A stretch of 32,013 bases of DNA from Funneliformis mosseae. Its lineage: Eukaryota; Glomeromycota; Glomeromycetes; Glomerales; Glomeraceae. Both the position numbers and the translations under genes were made by a program. The DNA lies in the NCBI GenBank assembly GCA_910592005.1, contig CAJVPP010000455.1, forward strand, positions 1 through 32,013, written 5' to 3'. A model generated the notes under the pieces. It made no database searches and was not told the DNA's origin. It was given only the letters and a program-made list of their open reading frames with translations. Below, in pieces: positions 1 through 10,996 of the stretch (position 1 is the stretch's first letter; each line of letters starts with the position of its first letter).

Positions 1-3000
1 AATTGAAAAATTAATTTATATTAATAATTATTAATTTTAAAAATTTAAAAATACTATCATTAGATAGATTTTAATATAAAAAATCTAAAAAACTTTATTT
101 CATCTTTTTATAACTATTAGATATTAAAATATTATAATATTTTATAGTCAATTTATACCTACGCTTTAAAGGATAGTAAAAATTTATCAATTTATATTGA
201 TTTTAATCTAATATTAATAAATATATTATAATTATATTAATATTTATAATATTAATAACTTATTTAAAATGATTTAAAATAGCATAACATTTTTTTCAAA
301 AAATTTCTTATTAATATTGGAATGCTTAATAATAATCAATCTTTAATTAATATAACTGATATTTTTTATTATAATAAAAAGATAAGATATAATTTTTGAT
401 ATATTAATTATTTATAAATTATAAACAAAAACTCAAATATAAGTTAAAATATACATAATAAAAATGCATGAATTTATCTAATTAATAATTTTATTATATC
501 AACTGAACATCTTTAGTATTTAAATTAACACATAAAAGTAAATCAGGTTTGATAAATAAAGTATTAAATTCAAAAAATAAATAAACAGATAACTTAGTTA
601 AAATATTTTTTTATCTAATGTATTAAAAATATTTATTTTAATAATTATTTATTATTGAAAAAATAATAAATTAAATTTAATTTACTTAATTTTTAGCTAT
701 AGTTTAATATGTTATTAAACATAATGATAATTTATTTTATGAAGATATTTTATATTATTTTTTGCAGAATTATTATTATAAACTACTTAAATATAATTTA
801 ATTTATATAAACAGTAATAATATTTTTTGCAATAACATATCATTATTTAAAATTAAATCAAAGTTAATAAAATTCTTAAAAATATAACTTATTCTAATAA
901 TTAAATGACAATTTATTTATCTTTATACTATTCTGATTTTTTTTGATTTATCATTTTTTAAATTATTATTCTAAAATTCCATTATATCCTTAGTTTATTT
1001 CTATTGTTTTTTAAAATAAATATTTGATTATATAAGACAAATTATAAAAGATTTTACTATGCTGAATTTTTTAATGATAAATGAAAAATAATTAAAATAA
1101 TTTCAACTGAAATAAAAAATATTAAATTCTTAAAATTTTATATAAATTAAACAAATTAAATATAGAATTTAAAATATTAATTTTATTTTTGGTCTTTAAA
1201 AAATCTAATTTGATTATATAATAATAATAGATATAATATTTATTTCTCAATTATAAAAGATAAATTTCTAAAAACTCTATTAAATTTTTTTAATATATAT
1301 AATATAGATTCAAATATAATAAAGTTTGTAAAGTTAAATTTTAATTAATTTTTTGAATTTAGTTTTATTAATAAAACTTAATATTTATTATAGATTTTAA
1401 AAACAATGAATTTTATTTTACAAAGTATAAAAATTAATTATATTTTATTTAAATATATTATAATTTTTCAGAATACTTTGTATACTCTAAAATACAATAA
1501 TTTTATACTTGATTTTAATAATACTGCTAATAATACTAATATAATAATATTGATAATAATGATATTAATGATCATAATATTAATGATGATAACTCATTTA
1601 ATCAAGCTTTTAAAAATATTTAAAATATTTAAATTAGCTAGATGTTATTATAACATTAATATTATATTATAATAAAAAATAATTTGCTAAGATTTCTGAT
1701 CAATTAATATTTAAAATGATGATAAATTTGAATTAGAATATAATATTATAGATAATTCATGTTTTGATATTATTAATTATGATATACAATAAAAAAAAGA
1801 AGATAAATCATATTTTTATTATATAAAAAAATAAAATATATGATTAAATATTTATAATATTATATTATATTTATATTATATTATATTTAAGAAGTGTAAT
1901 ACAAAAAGTTTTAATACTAAATTTTTTTTTTTTTTTAGTTATATTTGATGAATATACTCAAAAAAAATTTTAAAAATCCAATAATAAGGTAACAAATAAC
2001 TAATACATATTATTATAAAATCAATTAAGACTAAAGAACGTATTTCAAAATAAATTACTATATGTAAAAAATATTTGAAACTACAAAAATAAATCTGCAA
2101 GTATCTAAATTTAAAACTAAAAGTTATTTCTTTTTTATAGATAAATTATAATTAATATTAGTAATAAAAATTATAGTAATATTTATGATATGTCTAATTA
2201 TTTATAAAAATTATAAAAATTATTTTAAGATTATATTTTAATTGCTAATTTTTAAAATGTAATGCAAATTATATTAGAACTGATATATTAAATAGAATAA
2301 ATACTAATCAAATTCATATTAAATTTATTGATCATTATCTAATTCTGATTGTAATTCATATTAATAACTGTAATAATAAAGTATAATTTGCATATGAAAT
2401 ATATTTATTTTAATTTTTGTAGCTTTGAATAATATTGAAACTACTTTTATGATACATTATAATGAATAAGCAAAAGATTATATCTTTCTAATTTACTATT
2501 AATATCTTATTATTATTGAAAAATTAATAGTATTAAAAATAGTATTATAAATATTGAAAAATTATAAAAAATACAAAAAAGTAGAATACAAATGATGATA
2601 ATAATTATTAGTAGAATAATTATATATATTATAATTTAATTTAATAGTTTAAGTAATATTGGTTACTTAAATTTTAAATAAATATGAAATATTTGTTATA
2701 CAGTATAAAATTTTATTGAAAATGTTGTATATTTAAGTCAAATTTAATATATACTTTATTTATCTCTCAGATATAGCTCATTATATAAAATTTTTTTGTA
2801 TTCAAAAATCTTATTTTAAATACGATAATTATTGAAACTAATTAAACTTAGTATTAAAATTATATCAGAATTAGAGTTAGAATAAAGTTAGAGTTAGAGT
2901 TAAGTTTTAGGATTTTAATAGTTAAAATTACATCTATTTAAATTAAAACCATTAGAATTATGAATTATTAAGATTTGAATATATTAAGATTTTAAAATCA

Positions 3001-5403
3001 GTATTTTAAACTATTAGAATTTTAGATGTCAGGATATTATCATATATTCTTTTATATATTATGAATAATAAATATTTTAATTAAATTATTAACTTTAATA
3101 ATAAAAAAATTTTTTTAAAGATTTATTTTATTGATAAATGATTAAGCTAAAGTATAAAGCATAAATTTTATAAATTTGATAAAAATAAAGAATTAGTTAA
3201 TTATTAATAAATTTTTATTAAAATATTTGATATATAATAAATATAATATTAATTTACATTTTGATGATATATTTTAATTTGATTAATTAGAATATAAGTT
3301 TTTTTATTTAATTTTTATATTGATAAATAATATTAATTAATATATAAACTAAGTAAATATTATTTTTTAGTTAATAAAGAAATTCTAACAAAATTAATAT
3401 AAATATAAACTTTTAAATAATAGATAAATTGAAGAATATATTTTATTTTGATATATTATTGATTATTTATTTATAATTATAATTAATCAAATATTTTTTT
3501 TAATAATATTTATATAATTTTAAAGTAATATAAATAGAAATTTGAAAAAACTTAATTATTATATAATATGAATAAGATTATGATATCATTTTTTTCTTGG
3601 TAATGTTTATTAAAATTCTAAAATTTAAAATAATTTAAGTTTTTAATGTTAAAAGTTAAGAAAAATCTTCAGTCAACATTTTATATGTAATATTTTTTTA
3701 ATATTTATGATAAAAATAAGAATTATTATGAAATTTTTGATACTTTAAATATTTATAATATATTAAATAATTTGAAATTCTCTTTAATAAGACTTATAAT
3801 AAGGTAGATATATCTTATTTCTTTTTGAATTTTAGTATTTCACTAAAAATTGATTACTATTTATAATTATTAATAAATATATTATAATTTAAGACATTAG
3901 CTAGAAGTTCTAGAAGTTGAACTTTTTGTTTAGACATTTTCAATATCTATTCTAATCAACTTTTAAAAAGATTTAATTACTAACTTATATTATTCAGAAA
4001 CTATACTATCTATTTTATTCAAATTTATAAAAAAATTTAATAAATTAAAATTAATATCAGATCCTTAAAAGATTCTATTTTATATGATAAAAGAATTTAG
4101 AATTATATTAATCTTTTCTAAAAAATAATTAATCAATTGATAACTATTTTAAAAATCTAAATTTAATTTTTGAATATATATTAGAGAAAGATAAAAGTAT
4201 TACATTTAAAAATTAGATAATTTTATAAATTTTTGATAAGTAATTAAGTTATATTTTTTTAATAATATATTAGTTAATTATTACTTAATTAATATTTTGT
4301 TTATTATTTAGTTTAAAGTAATGCAAAGTACAAAATCTAATTTTGAAAAATCTCTCTACTTTTCAATCCTTTACATATTATATATTTCATTTCATTAAAG
4401 AATCAGTTTATTAGCTTTTCATATATTTTTACTAATTAATAAGCTACAAAAGGTTATTCAATGATATCTTATATAATTTATGATTCCTGAGTTGTTGTAC
4501 TCAATCTTTTTGCTATAATAATAACTATATTAGTCTTTTAATAAATAATATGTAGTTAAAAAATATTTTTAAAATTTTATTTTACGAATTGCAATAAATT
4601 AAATTAAACAATTAATAAAAATTTTTATTAATATATTAGATGACCAAAAATGTTTCTAATAAAATATAGTTCAATTAAAAATATATTTTAGCATAAATTA
4701 ATGAATTACTAATTAAATTATTATTGACAGATGAATTGTATTTTGACAAACATAATTATTTTATTAATAATTTATAATCAATATTTAATTAATATAAATT
4801 ACTTTAATATTATCAAAATTAATTAGCACTAAAGTATAGTTAAAATGAAAAGTTTAATCAATATCTCATTCTCAATTATGCAAAATTTTATCATTTTCCT
4901 GATATGTATATCTAAACAAGAAATGTTATTAATATATATGATATTAATAAAATAATAAATAATCTTGATTGTTATACTAAATAAGAAAATAATGTAATTA
5001 TTTAAATTGCTTGAATAATAATAAAGAACTTTAAAATATCATTTTTTTAAAATTTATTTACAAATTTTTGGAATTAAAAAATATTATTTACTATTTATCA
5101 AAATCTGTATTTACAAATATATGATATTTATAAGTTGATAGCTTTACATAATAAGAGTTATACCTTTCTAAACCATTTTTGCCACTCATATTCAAGAGAA
5201 TTTGATTTATAAATTAAATTTTATTTGTCTAAGAATCTTATTTCCATTCAATTAGTTTATTTCAATTTGTCTAATTCTTTATTCCATTATTTTATTAATT
5301 TTCTTTATTTTTATTTTTATTATTTCAACTTCATTATTTCTTTTATTTCTTTTGATTTATTTATTTTTCAAAGCTTTATTAGTATCATTATAATTTTTTT
5401 TAT
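1..5403. other. AT-rich block, no gene found
   Basis: This stretch is extremely AT-rich, with stop codons dense in all six frames. The longest open frame (1406-1672) encodes only Ile/Leu/Asn/Phe-rich low-complexity sequence with no recognisable motif, and I treat it as chance. A short run of GTTAGA-like units lies near 2868-2915. From about 5240 the plus strand becomes strongly pyrimidine-rich, and this resumes after the inserted MITE to about 5830. I see no RNA gene or promoter. The most likely content is old transposon sequence mutated beyond recognition, which is inference from the better preserved relics elsewhere in the window. Confidence 0.6.
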
Positions 5404-5552
5404 GTCTTTAGTAAAGATGGCGCTTCAATTAGTTGCAACAGGTGACAAATAAGCATCACAATGTTGCAACAAATTGCAACATTATTAAAATTTAAGTTGC
5501 AACAGGTGACAAATAAGTGTCACAATATTGCAACGCCATCTTTAGTCTTTAG
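5404..5552. mobile_element. hAT-type MITE with perfect TIRs and 8-bp target duplication
   Basis: The element body is 5412-5544 (133 bp). It has perfect 11-bp terminal inverted repeats, TAAAGATGGCG at 5412-5422 and its reverse complement at 5534-5544. It is flanked by a perfect 8-bp direct repeat GTCTTTAG (5404-5411 and 5545-5552). An 8-bp duplication with T at position 2 and A at position 7 is typical of the hAT superfamily. It has no coding capacity, so it would need a transposase in trans. It holds two about 40-bp imperfect copies (5431-5470 and 5495-5534), each bounded by the palindrome GTTGCAAC. The second also contains GTGACA/TGTCAC arms. These could be subterminal transposase-binding repeats (inference). 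The short open frames crossing it (5225-5452 and 5461-5673) are not genes. Confidence 0.85.
5431..5534. repeat. Internal duplicated palindromic unit of the MITE
   Basis: Two copies of an about 40-bp unit sit 64 bp apart (5431-5470 and 5495-5534) and differ at only a few bases. Each starts and ends near GTTGCAAC, which is its own reverse complement. In the second copy GTGACA and TGTCAC face each other across a short loop, so a stem can form. Confidence 0.8.
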
Positions 5553-6069
5553 ATTTTATGTTGTTAGTATTTTTCTTCAATTGTATTTTTTATTATTTTT
5601 AGTTTCCAATTATTCTTCTTATATTTTATTTATCAATTTCAATTTATTTTATTATCTTTTATTATATTCTTAGTTCTTTATTTTATAATTCTTTAATATT
5701 AGATTCATGTATATTTCTGTAGTTAATTTTATTGTTTTTCTTATTTCTGGTTATTCTGCTCATCTCTTTTTCTTTTATTCTAAGTTGTCTCATATTTCCT
5801 TTATAATTTTAGTATTCTTTCATTTTTTTTTTCTTATTTTAATCATCATTAGACTCTCTATTTGATTATTTGGTCATCATAAATTTCCTAATTTTTTATA
5901 ATAAAATATTAATTAAATATGTATTTCAACATAATTTCTATTAGGCAATTTTTATTCAAGAATTAATTTAACATATTTTTGTATTTAATATCAAATATAA
6001 ATATTTATTTATTATTAAAGGAATAAATATTTATTATTTTATTATTAAGGTAATAGGAATTAAGAGGAT
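5553..6069. other. AT-rich, pyrimidine-biased spacer, no gene
   Basis: To about 5830 the plus strand continues the pyrimidine-rich run that the MITE interrupts, which suggests that the MITE inserted into one older sequence. From about 5890 it becomes ordinary AT-rich sequence. Near 6000-6060 there are short imperfect copies of an ATTTATTATT-type unit. No coding frame or RNA is supported. Confidence 0.5.
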
Positions 6070-6221
6070 GTTCTTTTACATAGTTTTTTTTAAAGTATGG
6101 TAGTTTTACAAGATCTTTATTATAATAAATGTAAGATAAAAAAATAAAATATAAAATCAAGAAAAAATTACAAAAATCTCATTTAAAAATTAATTTAAGA
6201 TTAATAAAAAAAGAAGATTAA
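6070..6221 (+). repeat. Direct repeat A, left copy
   Basis: About 150 bp that recurs in imperfect form at 7254-7398 in the same orientation. Both copies share a TTCTTTTA-like lead, a T-run, the core TATGGTAGTTTTACAAGATC, an A-rich middle with AAATCTCAT, and the end AAGAAGATTAA. The pair encloses about 1.03 kb. They could be decayed LTRs of a small element or a segmental duplication; no terminal TG/CA or target duplication is clear. Confidence 0.7.
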
Positions 6222-6791
6222 CCCTATACTCTTCAAAATTAAACTTAACTTAAGTTAAGACTATTACTTTCTGGCAAATAAAACTCATAAAAGTATAATT
6301 ACTAATATATTAAAAATTTGGCCAATAGAATTCTAATTGCTTTATAAAAATAATTGGATTTACTTTATTAGAAAAAGAAGAAGGGTTAGATATAAGATTA
6401 TAACTAAAAGAAGAGAAATTATATAAATTTGATAGAAGATTAATATTGAAAGATTTTTTAAAATTATAGATGATCAAATAGCAATCTTTTCAAATGTTAT
6501 AAGTTATTTCATAAAAAAGTACACAAAGAAAGAACAAGCAGCAAAGATTAAAAATTAAGATAGTAATTATTATAAATAAAATTATAAAGATAAATAAAAA
6601 AGATTTCTTTAATAAAGGGTAAAAAATAAGGTAAAGTTGTAAGTAGATAGCATCTAACAGTTAAGCCTTTCAATTTCATAAATTTATACATTGGTAATAG
6701 ATTTTAAATGATTTTTTAATTGTTTGATAATTGAATTCATTTGATAGTTAATGACTAGACATATCTAAATATAATAAAAGGCTTTGTAAAT

Positions 6792-7226
6792 AGCATCATA
6801 TCTGAGATACAAAAGTGTAGAAGGTTAAAGTAACAGATATCTTATTTTATGGATCTTGAAGGTAAACATTATTTTCAAAAGTTATTAATATTTCATTTTT
6901 CTAAAAAAAGAGAATAGGTGATGATGTATAATGCAGTATTATCACAAAGAGCAAATAAAGTAGTGAATTAATTTGTTTAATAAATTTATGATTATTTAGA
7001 CAAAATATTTAGGTTGATTAGATTGGAGATAGATAATTCATAAGAAACATTTTTGATAGACTAATGAATTGAAATAATAATAGTAAAATTTTAATGTGTA
7101 AAATAACATTTGAGAGTATTATAAATGTTAAATTAGAAGGCTGTTATTTACAGATATAATTGTGCTAAAGAGTCAACAAGGTTGTTAAAAATATTATCTA
7201 AATAAGCTTTGACTTTGATAAGTTGA
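6792..7226 (+). pseudogene. Decayed protein-like frame between the direct repeats
   Basis: One plus frame reads as plausible protein if its stops are ignored. Segments such as SEIQKCRRLK, YFMDLEGKHYFQKLL, VMMYNAVLSQRANKVVN and YNCAKESTRLLKILSK are richer than the surrounding low-complexity sequence. Of 13 internal stops I count 12 TAA/TAG and one TGA, and the frame ends at TGA 7224-7226. The pattern fits Gln codons turned into stops by C-to-T change. I do not recognise the family. Its position between direct repeats suggests a mobile-element protein. In DNA this AT-rich, any frame looks partly protein-like once stops are ignored, so this is tentative. Confidence 0.3.
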
Positions 7227-7253
7227 ACATTGAACTTATATATATTAATTAAT

Positions 7254-7398
7254 GATCTTTTATATAGGTTTTTTTTTAAAATATGGTAGTTTTACAAGAT
7301 CTTTATTATGATAAAGTAAAATAAAATAAATTACAAATTAAAAAGAAATTATAGAAATCTCATAAATACTAATCTAAGACTAATTTAAAGAAGATTAA
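7254..7398 (+). repeat. Direct repeat A, right copy
   Basis: Imperfect copy of 6070-6221, sharing the TATGGTAGTTTTACAAGATC core and the AAGAAGATTAA end. It differs from the left copy by substitutions and small gaps in the A-rich middle. Confidence 0.7.
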
Positions 7399-7495
7399 AT
7401 TTACGTTACAAATTGATTTTACCTAAGCTAAAAAAATCATTTTTTAGATAAATGATTTTTTATATAGTGAAAATTTTATAAAATTAATATAGATT

Positions 7496-7594
7496 ATTTC
7501 TGTAAATTTTATAATTTCTTGATTTTATATTTCTGTAGATTTTATGATTTCCTAATTTTTTATTTCTATAATTTCTATAATTTTCTAAATTTCT
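7496..7594 (+). repeat. 33-bp minisatellite, about three units
   Basis: Units begin near 7496, 7529 and 7562, each opening with ATTTCTGTA or ATTTCTATA followed by ATTTTAT/ATTTC-type sequence. The third is more diverged. A weaker partial unit may follow to about 7625. It lies in AT-rich DNA without genes. Confidence 0.6.
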
Positions 7595-7848
7595 TTCTGT
7601 AATTTTCGTAAAATTCTTTCTAAGTTTCAGTAATCATTGTTATTTCTGATATTTCTATTTTAATTAATTTATAATTCTATTATTTTAATTTTAAATGTTC
7701 TGTTAATTCTAATATTTTTTATCTAAGTATTTTATTATTTTATTATCTTTATGATATAATTATAATATTATATTTTTCCTTTTTAAGAAATCTTTTGTTA
7801 CCTTTATTTAAAAGTTATTCAATATTTAGTAACAATTTATTTTTTTTT

Positions 7849-7920
7849 AGTTAGTAATTTATCCTTTTTCATTAGTAAGTAATTTATTCTTTTTCTTCAG
7901 TAAGTAATTTATTTATCAGC
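7849..7920 (+). repeat. 25-bp minisatellite, about three units
   Basis: Three tandem units at 7849-7873, 7874-7898 and 7899-7920 (last one partial) share AGTAAGTAATTTAT followed by a pyrimidine-rich tail. A degenerate earlier unit may precede from about 7825. Confidence 0.7.
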
Positions 7921-8915
7921 TAATAGTTTATTTATATTTCGTGATTTAGTTTTTGGTTAAATAATTATCTATTATGATCTTCTATTTAATTTGGATTTTC
8001 TTTATTTTCTTTAATTCTTTTCTTTAAAATATCATGTGATAATATTTTCATAAATTTTTGATTCTACAGTGAGAATATATTTATGTTATTAATCTATACT
8101 CCAGTTGTTTAATAATTGTATAACTTGATCATTATGTATTAATAAATATATTTTAGCTGAATATTTTAAAATTTATTAATATTAATAAATATTTATTATA
8201 AGCAGTAGAATTCTTATTTTATTTTAATATATTAGTATATTAAAAATAATTTATTTTCTTTAAAAATGTTAATTTATTTAAATAAGTATAATCTAAAACT
8301 ATTTTATAAATTCTTAATTAGGTAATCTGATTTTTGTCTTAAAACTAATTTTGAAAACTAAAAATAGAACAAGTGATAATTAATCATATGGTTTAATTAC
8401 TAGAAAAATTAGATTCTAGAAATTTTTTAACAAAATTAAGATTTTTATTATATTTTAATTTTTAATATTATTAGATTAAAATGTATTAAGCTCTTAATTT
8501 AAATCAAAAATTTCTCAGAATCTGATTTTCTTAGAAATTTTCCCATATGATAATTATTAGCTGATTTATAATATTGTTATATATTTTTATTTAAACGTTA
8601 TAAATTTAATAATAATATTTACTATTTATTATATCATAAATGATCATATATAAATAGAATTATCTTTACCTCTAAATAAAAAACATAAAAATTCTAATCT
8701 AATAAATGAATATTTTGAAATAAGTATTTGCAAACATTTGTTTCTTATTCATTTTGCCAGTTATATTAGAAAAAATCAACTGGAATTAGATAATTAAATA
8801 ATATTTTACTAAATATCATGAAAATATTTATAATGAATTACAACAAACTCTTTATATTGTTGAATCTTATAAATTTAATGACCTGAAAGTTATATAAATT
8901 ACCTTTTTACTTATT
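7921..8915. other. AT-rich, no recognisable gene
   Basis: No coding frame, RNA or promoter is supported here. The 3' part leads into the hAT transposase relic and may hold its N-terminal (BED-finger) region mutated past recognition. I could not find a 5' terminal inverted repeat for that element. Confidence 0.5.
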
Positions 8916-10485
8916 AAGTGGATTATTTGTAACTAATAATTATTTATAGTAGTTAAAGATCTTAATTTTCATGAATTATTAAAGAACTTAATGGACAATA
9001 TAAATTATCAACTCATCAAATAATATTAAATCAAATTCAAATAATTTATGAAAGATAATATTATTTTTAAGTAATCTTTTAAGTAATATAACTCAAAAAA
9101 TGATCATTACAACTGACATGTGGATTGCTTACAATAATCTTAGATATTTATCTATTATACTTCATTGAATTAATGATAATTAGAATATATGTAAATTGCT
9201 TCTTGATATTATTCCTATTTATGAAAGCTATAAAGGATTAAATATTACAAATACAATATTAAAAGTCATTAGATTTTATGGAATTAGTAACAATATTATT
9301 GCAGCAATAATTAATAATAGATCTAATATGATCACTTTTGCCAATTATTTAATGTCTTTTTAAAAATACTTTTAATAATAATGATTTTTAACATCATCGT
9401 TATGCTACTCATATTTAAATTTAGTTGTTATAGAAGGATTAAAATTTGTTAATATTGCAATTATAAAAGCAAAAGCATTTGCATTAACTATTTGTAATTT
9501 ATAATCAATTTTTGAAGAGTTAAAAAAGATATTTATTATGAAAAATAAACTATTTCTTATATCTGATTTTGATATTTCAACTAAATGGAATAGTATATTT
9601 TTAATAATTGAAAAATTATGAAAAATTAGAGTAATGACTAATATTCTTGTTTTATATAATCATTCTTTAGGAGAAAATTATCTAACTGAATCTGATTGGA
9701 TTGAACTTAATGTAAGTTGTTTGTTATTTTTTTTAGCATTGATTTTTTTGATTTTTAAATTAATTTCATATATCTATTATATAAAATATAGGCAATTTGG
9801 GTTCTTCTTAAACCTATTTATAAAGCTACTATGATGCTTTCATCATCAAATTATCCAACTTTAGATGATCTTTATTTGCATTCACAACGATTATTAAATT
9901 TCTTGAAAATGTAATTAATGATACAATAGAAGAAACTACTCAAAAATTATTGCAACTGCAATGGCAATCAAACTTGATGAATACTGGCAACAAGTTGAAC
10001 CAACATCATTTATTATTGCTGCACTTGATCCTAATATTAAGTTTACATTATATGATAATTGTAAACAACGTATAGCTCAACAGAATATTCAAGACCTTTA
10101 CTCAAAATATGTTACTCCCAGTAATGATTTAATATCTCAAGAAACAAATGTTTCATTATCGACGCGTCATTACTTTAAGATGCTTAATCAATCACATTCT
10201 TATTCAATTGATAATAGTTTACAAAATTATTTCTCATCTCCTGAAATTGATTGTGATGCATTATTATGGTGGAAAGCTCATGCAGATAATTCAAAATATC
10301 AAAACATAGCAAAAATGGCACAAGATTACCTTTGTGTACAAGCAACTAGCGTGTCTAGTGAACAGATATTTTCAATTGCAAAAAATACTATAAATCCTTT
10401 GCGTAATCGTTTAAATCCAGAAAAGGCACGAGCAACTCTGTTTCAAAAGTTGGTATGCAGTAGGTATAATAAGTTTATAATATAG
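8916..10485 (+). pseudogene. hAT-superfamily transposase relic
   Basis: Successive broken frames match the usual order of an hAT transposase: KWIICN followed by a stop and LFIVVKDLNFHELL (from 8916), STHQIILNQIQIIYE near 9016, TDMWIAYNNLRYLSIILH (from 9112), LLDIIPIYESYKGLNI (near 9200), a frameshifted LNLVVIEGLKF (near 9417), TKWNSIFLIIEKL (near 9580), then the open 3' part at 9961-10485. TDMW belongs to the conserved DDE-core neighbourhood of the family. Stops fall where Trp is expected: TGA at 9166-9168 and TAG at 9181-9183. At least three frame changes are present, so no full-length enzyme can be made. The element ends were not identified, although the repeat at 10535-10602 may be its 3' subterminal region. 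Confidence 0.8.
9961..10485 (+). CDS. hAT transposase C-terminal fragment with dimerisation domain
   Basis: An open frame of 174 residues. Near its start it has DEYWQQVEPTSFIIAALDP, typical of the hAT segment before the dimerisation domain. Its C-terminal third has LLWWKAHADNSKYQNIAKMA, SVSSEQIFSIAKNT and NPLRNRLNPEKARATLFQKL, the hallmark hAT C-terminal dimerisation (HATC) region. In-frame homology can be traced a few codons upstream of the ATG (KIIATAM), so this ATG is an internal Met of a longer protein. The fragment lacks the catalytic core and is probably not functional. It is less AT-rich than the relic just upstream, with CpG-containing codons that the mutated part lacks. Confidence 0.75.
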   Translation: MAIKLDEYWQQVEPTSFIIAALDPNIKFTLYDNCKQRIAQQNIQDLYSKYVTPSNDLISQETNVSLSTRHYFKMLNQSHSYSIDNSLQNYFSSPEIDCDALLWWKAHADNSKYQNIAKMAQDYLCVQATSVSSEQIFSIAKNTINPLRNRLNPEKARATLFQKLVCSRYNKFII

Positions 10486-10534
10486 AATAGTATAGAAATG
10501 TTTGTAATTTTAAAAAAATGAAAAAAAAAAATGA

Positions 10535-10602
10535 AACGAAAACTAAAACTAAAATAAATAAACTAAAAAAAAAAACGAATCGAAAACTAAAACTAAAACT
10601 AA
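10535..10602 (+). repeat. AAAACT-type tandem repeat 3' of the hAT relic
   Basis: Two clusters of CGAAAACTAAAACT-type units are separated by an A-run, just after the hAT stop codon. Short motif arrays of this kind are common in hAT subterminal regions, so this may mark the 3' end of the element. No terminal inverted repeat was confirmed. Confidence 0.6.
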
Positions 10603-10661
10603 AAAATCTAAAAAACAAATTAAAACCAGAAAATATGTATTTGTTTAACTATAAGATTGTG

Positions 10662-10677
10662 ATTTGTTGCAACAAAT
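10662..10677. repeat. Perfect 16-bp palindrome
   Basis: ATTTGTTGCAACAAAT is identical to its reverse complement. Its GTTGCAAC core also recurs four times in the MITE at 5412-5544. It lies at the edge between the hAT relic and the promoter of the first J gene. Its function is unknown. Confidence 0.7.
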
Positions 10678-10698
10678 TATTTAGTGACTGACGCAACC

Positions 10699-10738
10699 AA
10701 AAACAATCAAAAGATTGTGGATTTGATCACGTAATAAT
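10699..10738 (+). promoter_or_regulatory. Conserved upstream block with ACAATC-N4-GATTGT dyad (J copy 1)
   Basis: This block matches 14929-14968 upstream of J copy 2 almost base for base. It contains the inverted repeat ACAATC (10703-10708) and GATTGT (10713-10718) with a 4-bp spacer, followed by GATTTGAT and ACGTAATAAT. Copy 3 keeps only the start (AAAAACAATCGATT near 18550). It is about 280 bp upstream of the start codon. A transcription-factor site is inference from conservation and symmetry. Confidence 0.45.
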
Positions 10739-10764
10739 GAACAATAATTAATAAATAATAGAAA

Positions 10765-10832
10765 TTTTGCGGCTTTGCTGATCTAATAAAATGTTCGACT
10801 CAGCTAATTTCCGTGTAGCCAAGGCGCGAACT
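10765..10832 (+). promoter_or_regulatory. Second conserved promoter block (J copy 1)
   Basis: Contains TTGCGGCTTTGCTGATCTAA, then TTCCGTGTAGCCAAGGCGCG. Both parts recur at 14985-15052 upstream of copy 2 with few changes. The CG-containing motifs stand out from the AT-rich flanks. It is either a retained regulatory region or simply part of the duplicated unit. Confidence 0.4.
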
Positions 10833-10939
10833 GTTTATTATTATCATATTGATGAATAACTTATCGTGAGAAAATAATTATTCCGCGCGATAAATATTAG
10901 GTGAGTTGCCTTTGACGATTATAAAATTCTTCTGGCGAA

Positions 10940-10949
10940 TATAAAAAGG
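10940..10949 (+). promoter_or_regulatory. TATA box of J copy 1
   Basis: TATAAAAAGG lies 57 bp upstream of the ATG. The surrounding GAATATAAAAAGG...TTCAATGA context is identical in copy 2, which supports it as a core promoter element. Confidence 0.6.
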
Positions 10950-10996
10950 CTAGATTCAATGACCATTTCCACTTATTTTCATTTTTTTCTGTCCCT

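Noticed and set aside
1406..1672. 88-codon open frame
   Set aside because: Ile/Leu/Asn/Phe-rich low-complexity translation with no motif; expected by chance in DNA this AT-rich.
2868..2915. Run of GTTAGA/TTAGAG units resembling degenerate telomere repeats
   Set aside because: Only a few imperfect units, not matching TTAGGG; a simple AT-rich repeat explains it as well.
5225..5673. Two open frames crossing the MITE
   Set aside because: They arise from pyrimidine-rich sequence plus the MITE; the translations are Phe/Tyr/Leu-rich without domains.
9634..9834. 66-codon open frame in the hAT relic
   Set aside because: Only an undamaged piece of the transposase frame followed by frame-drifted hydrophobic sequence, not a separate gene.
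1..10500. Foreign DNA from an organism reading TAA/TAG as Gln (ciliate-like)
   Set aside because: Transposase relics have TAG at conserved Trp positions and frameshifts, which a Gln reassignment does not explain; C-to-T decay explains both Trp and Gln losses.
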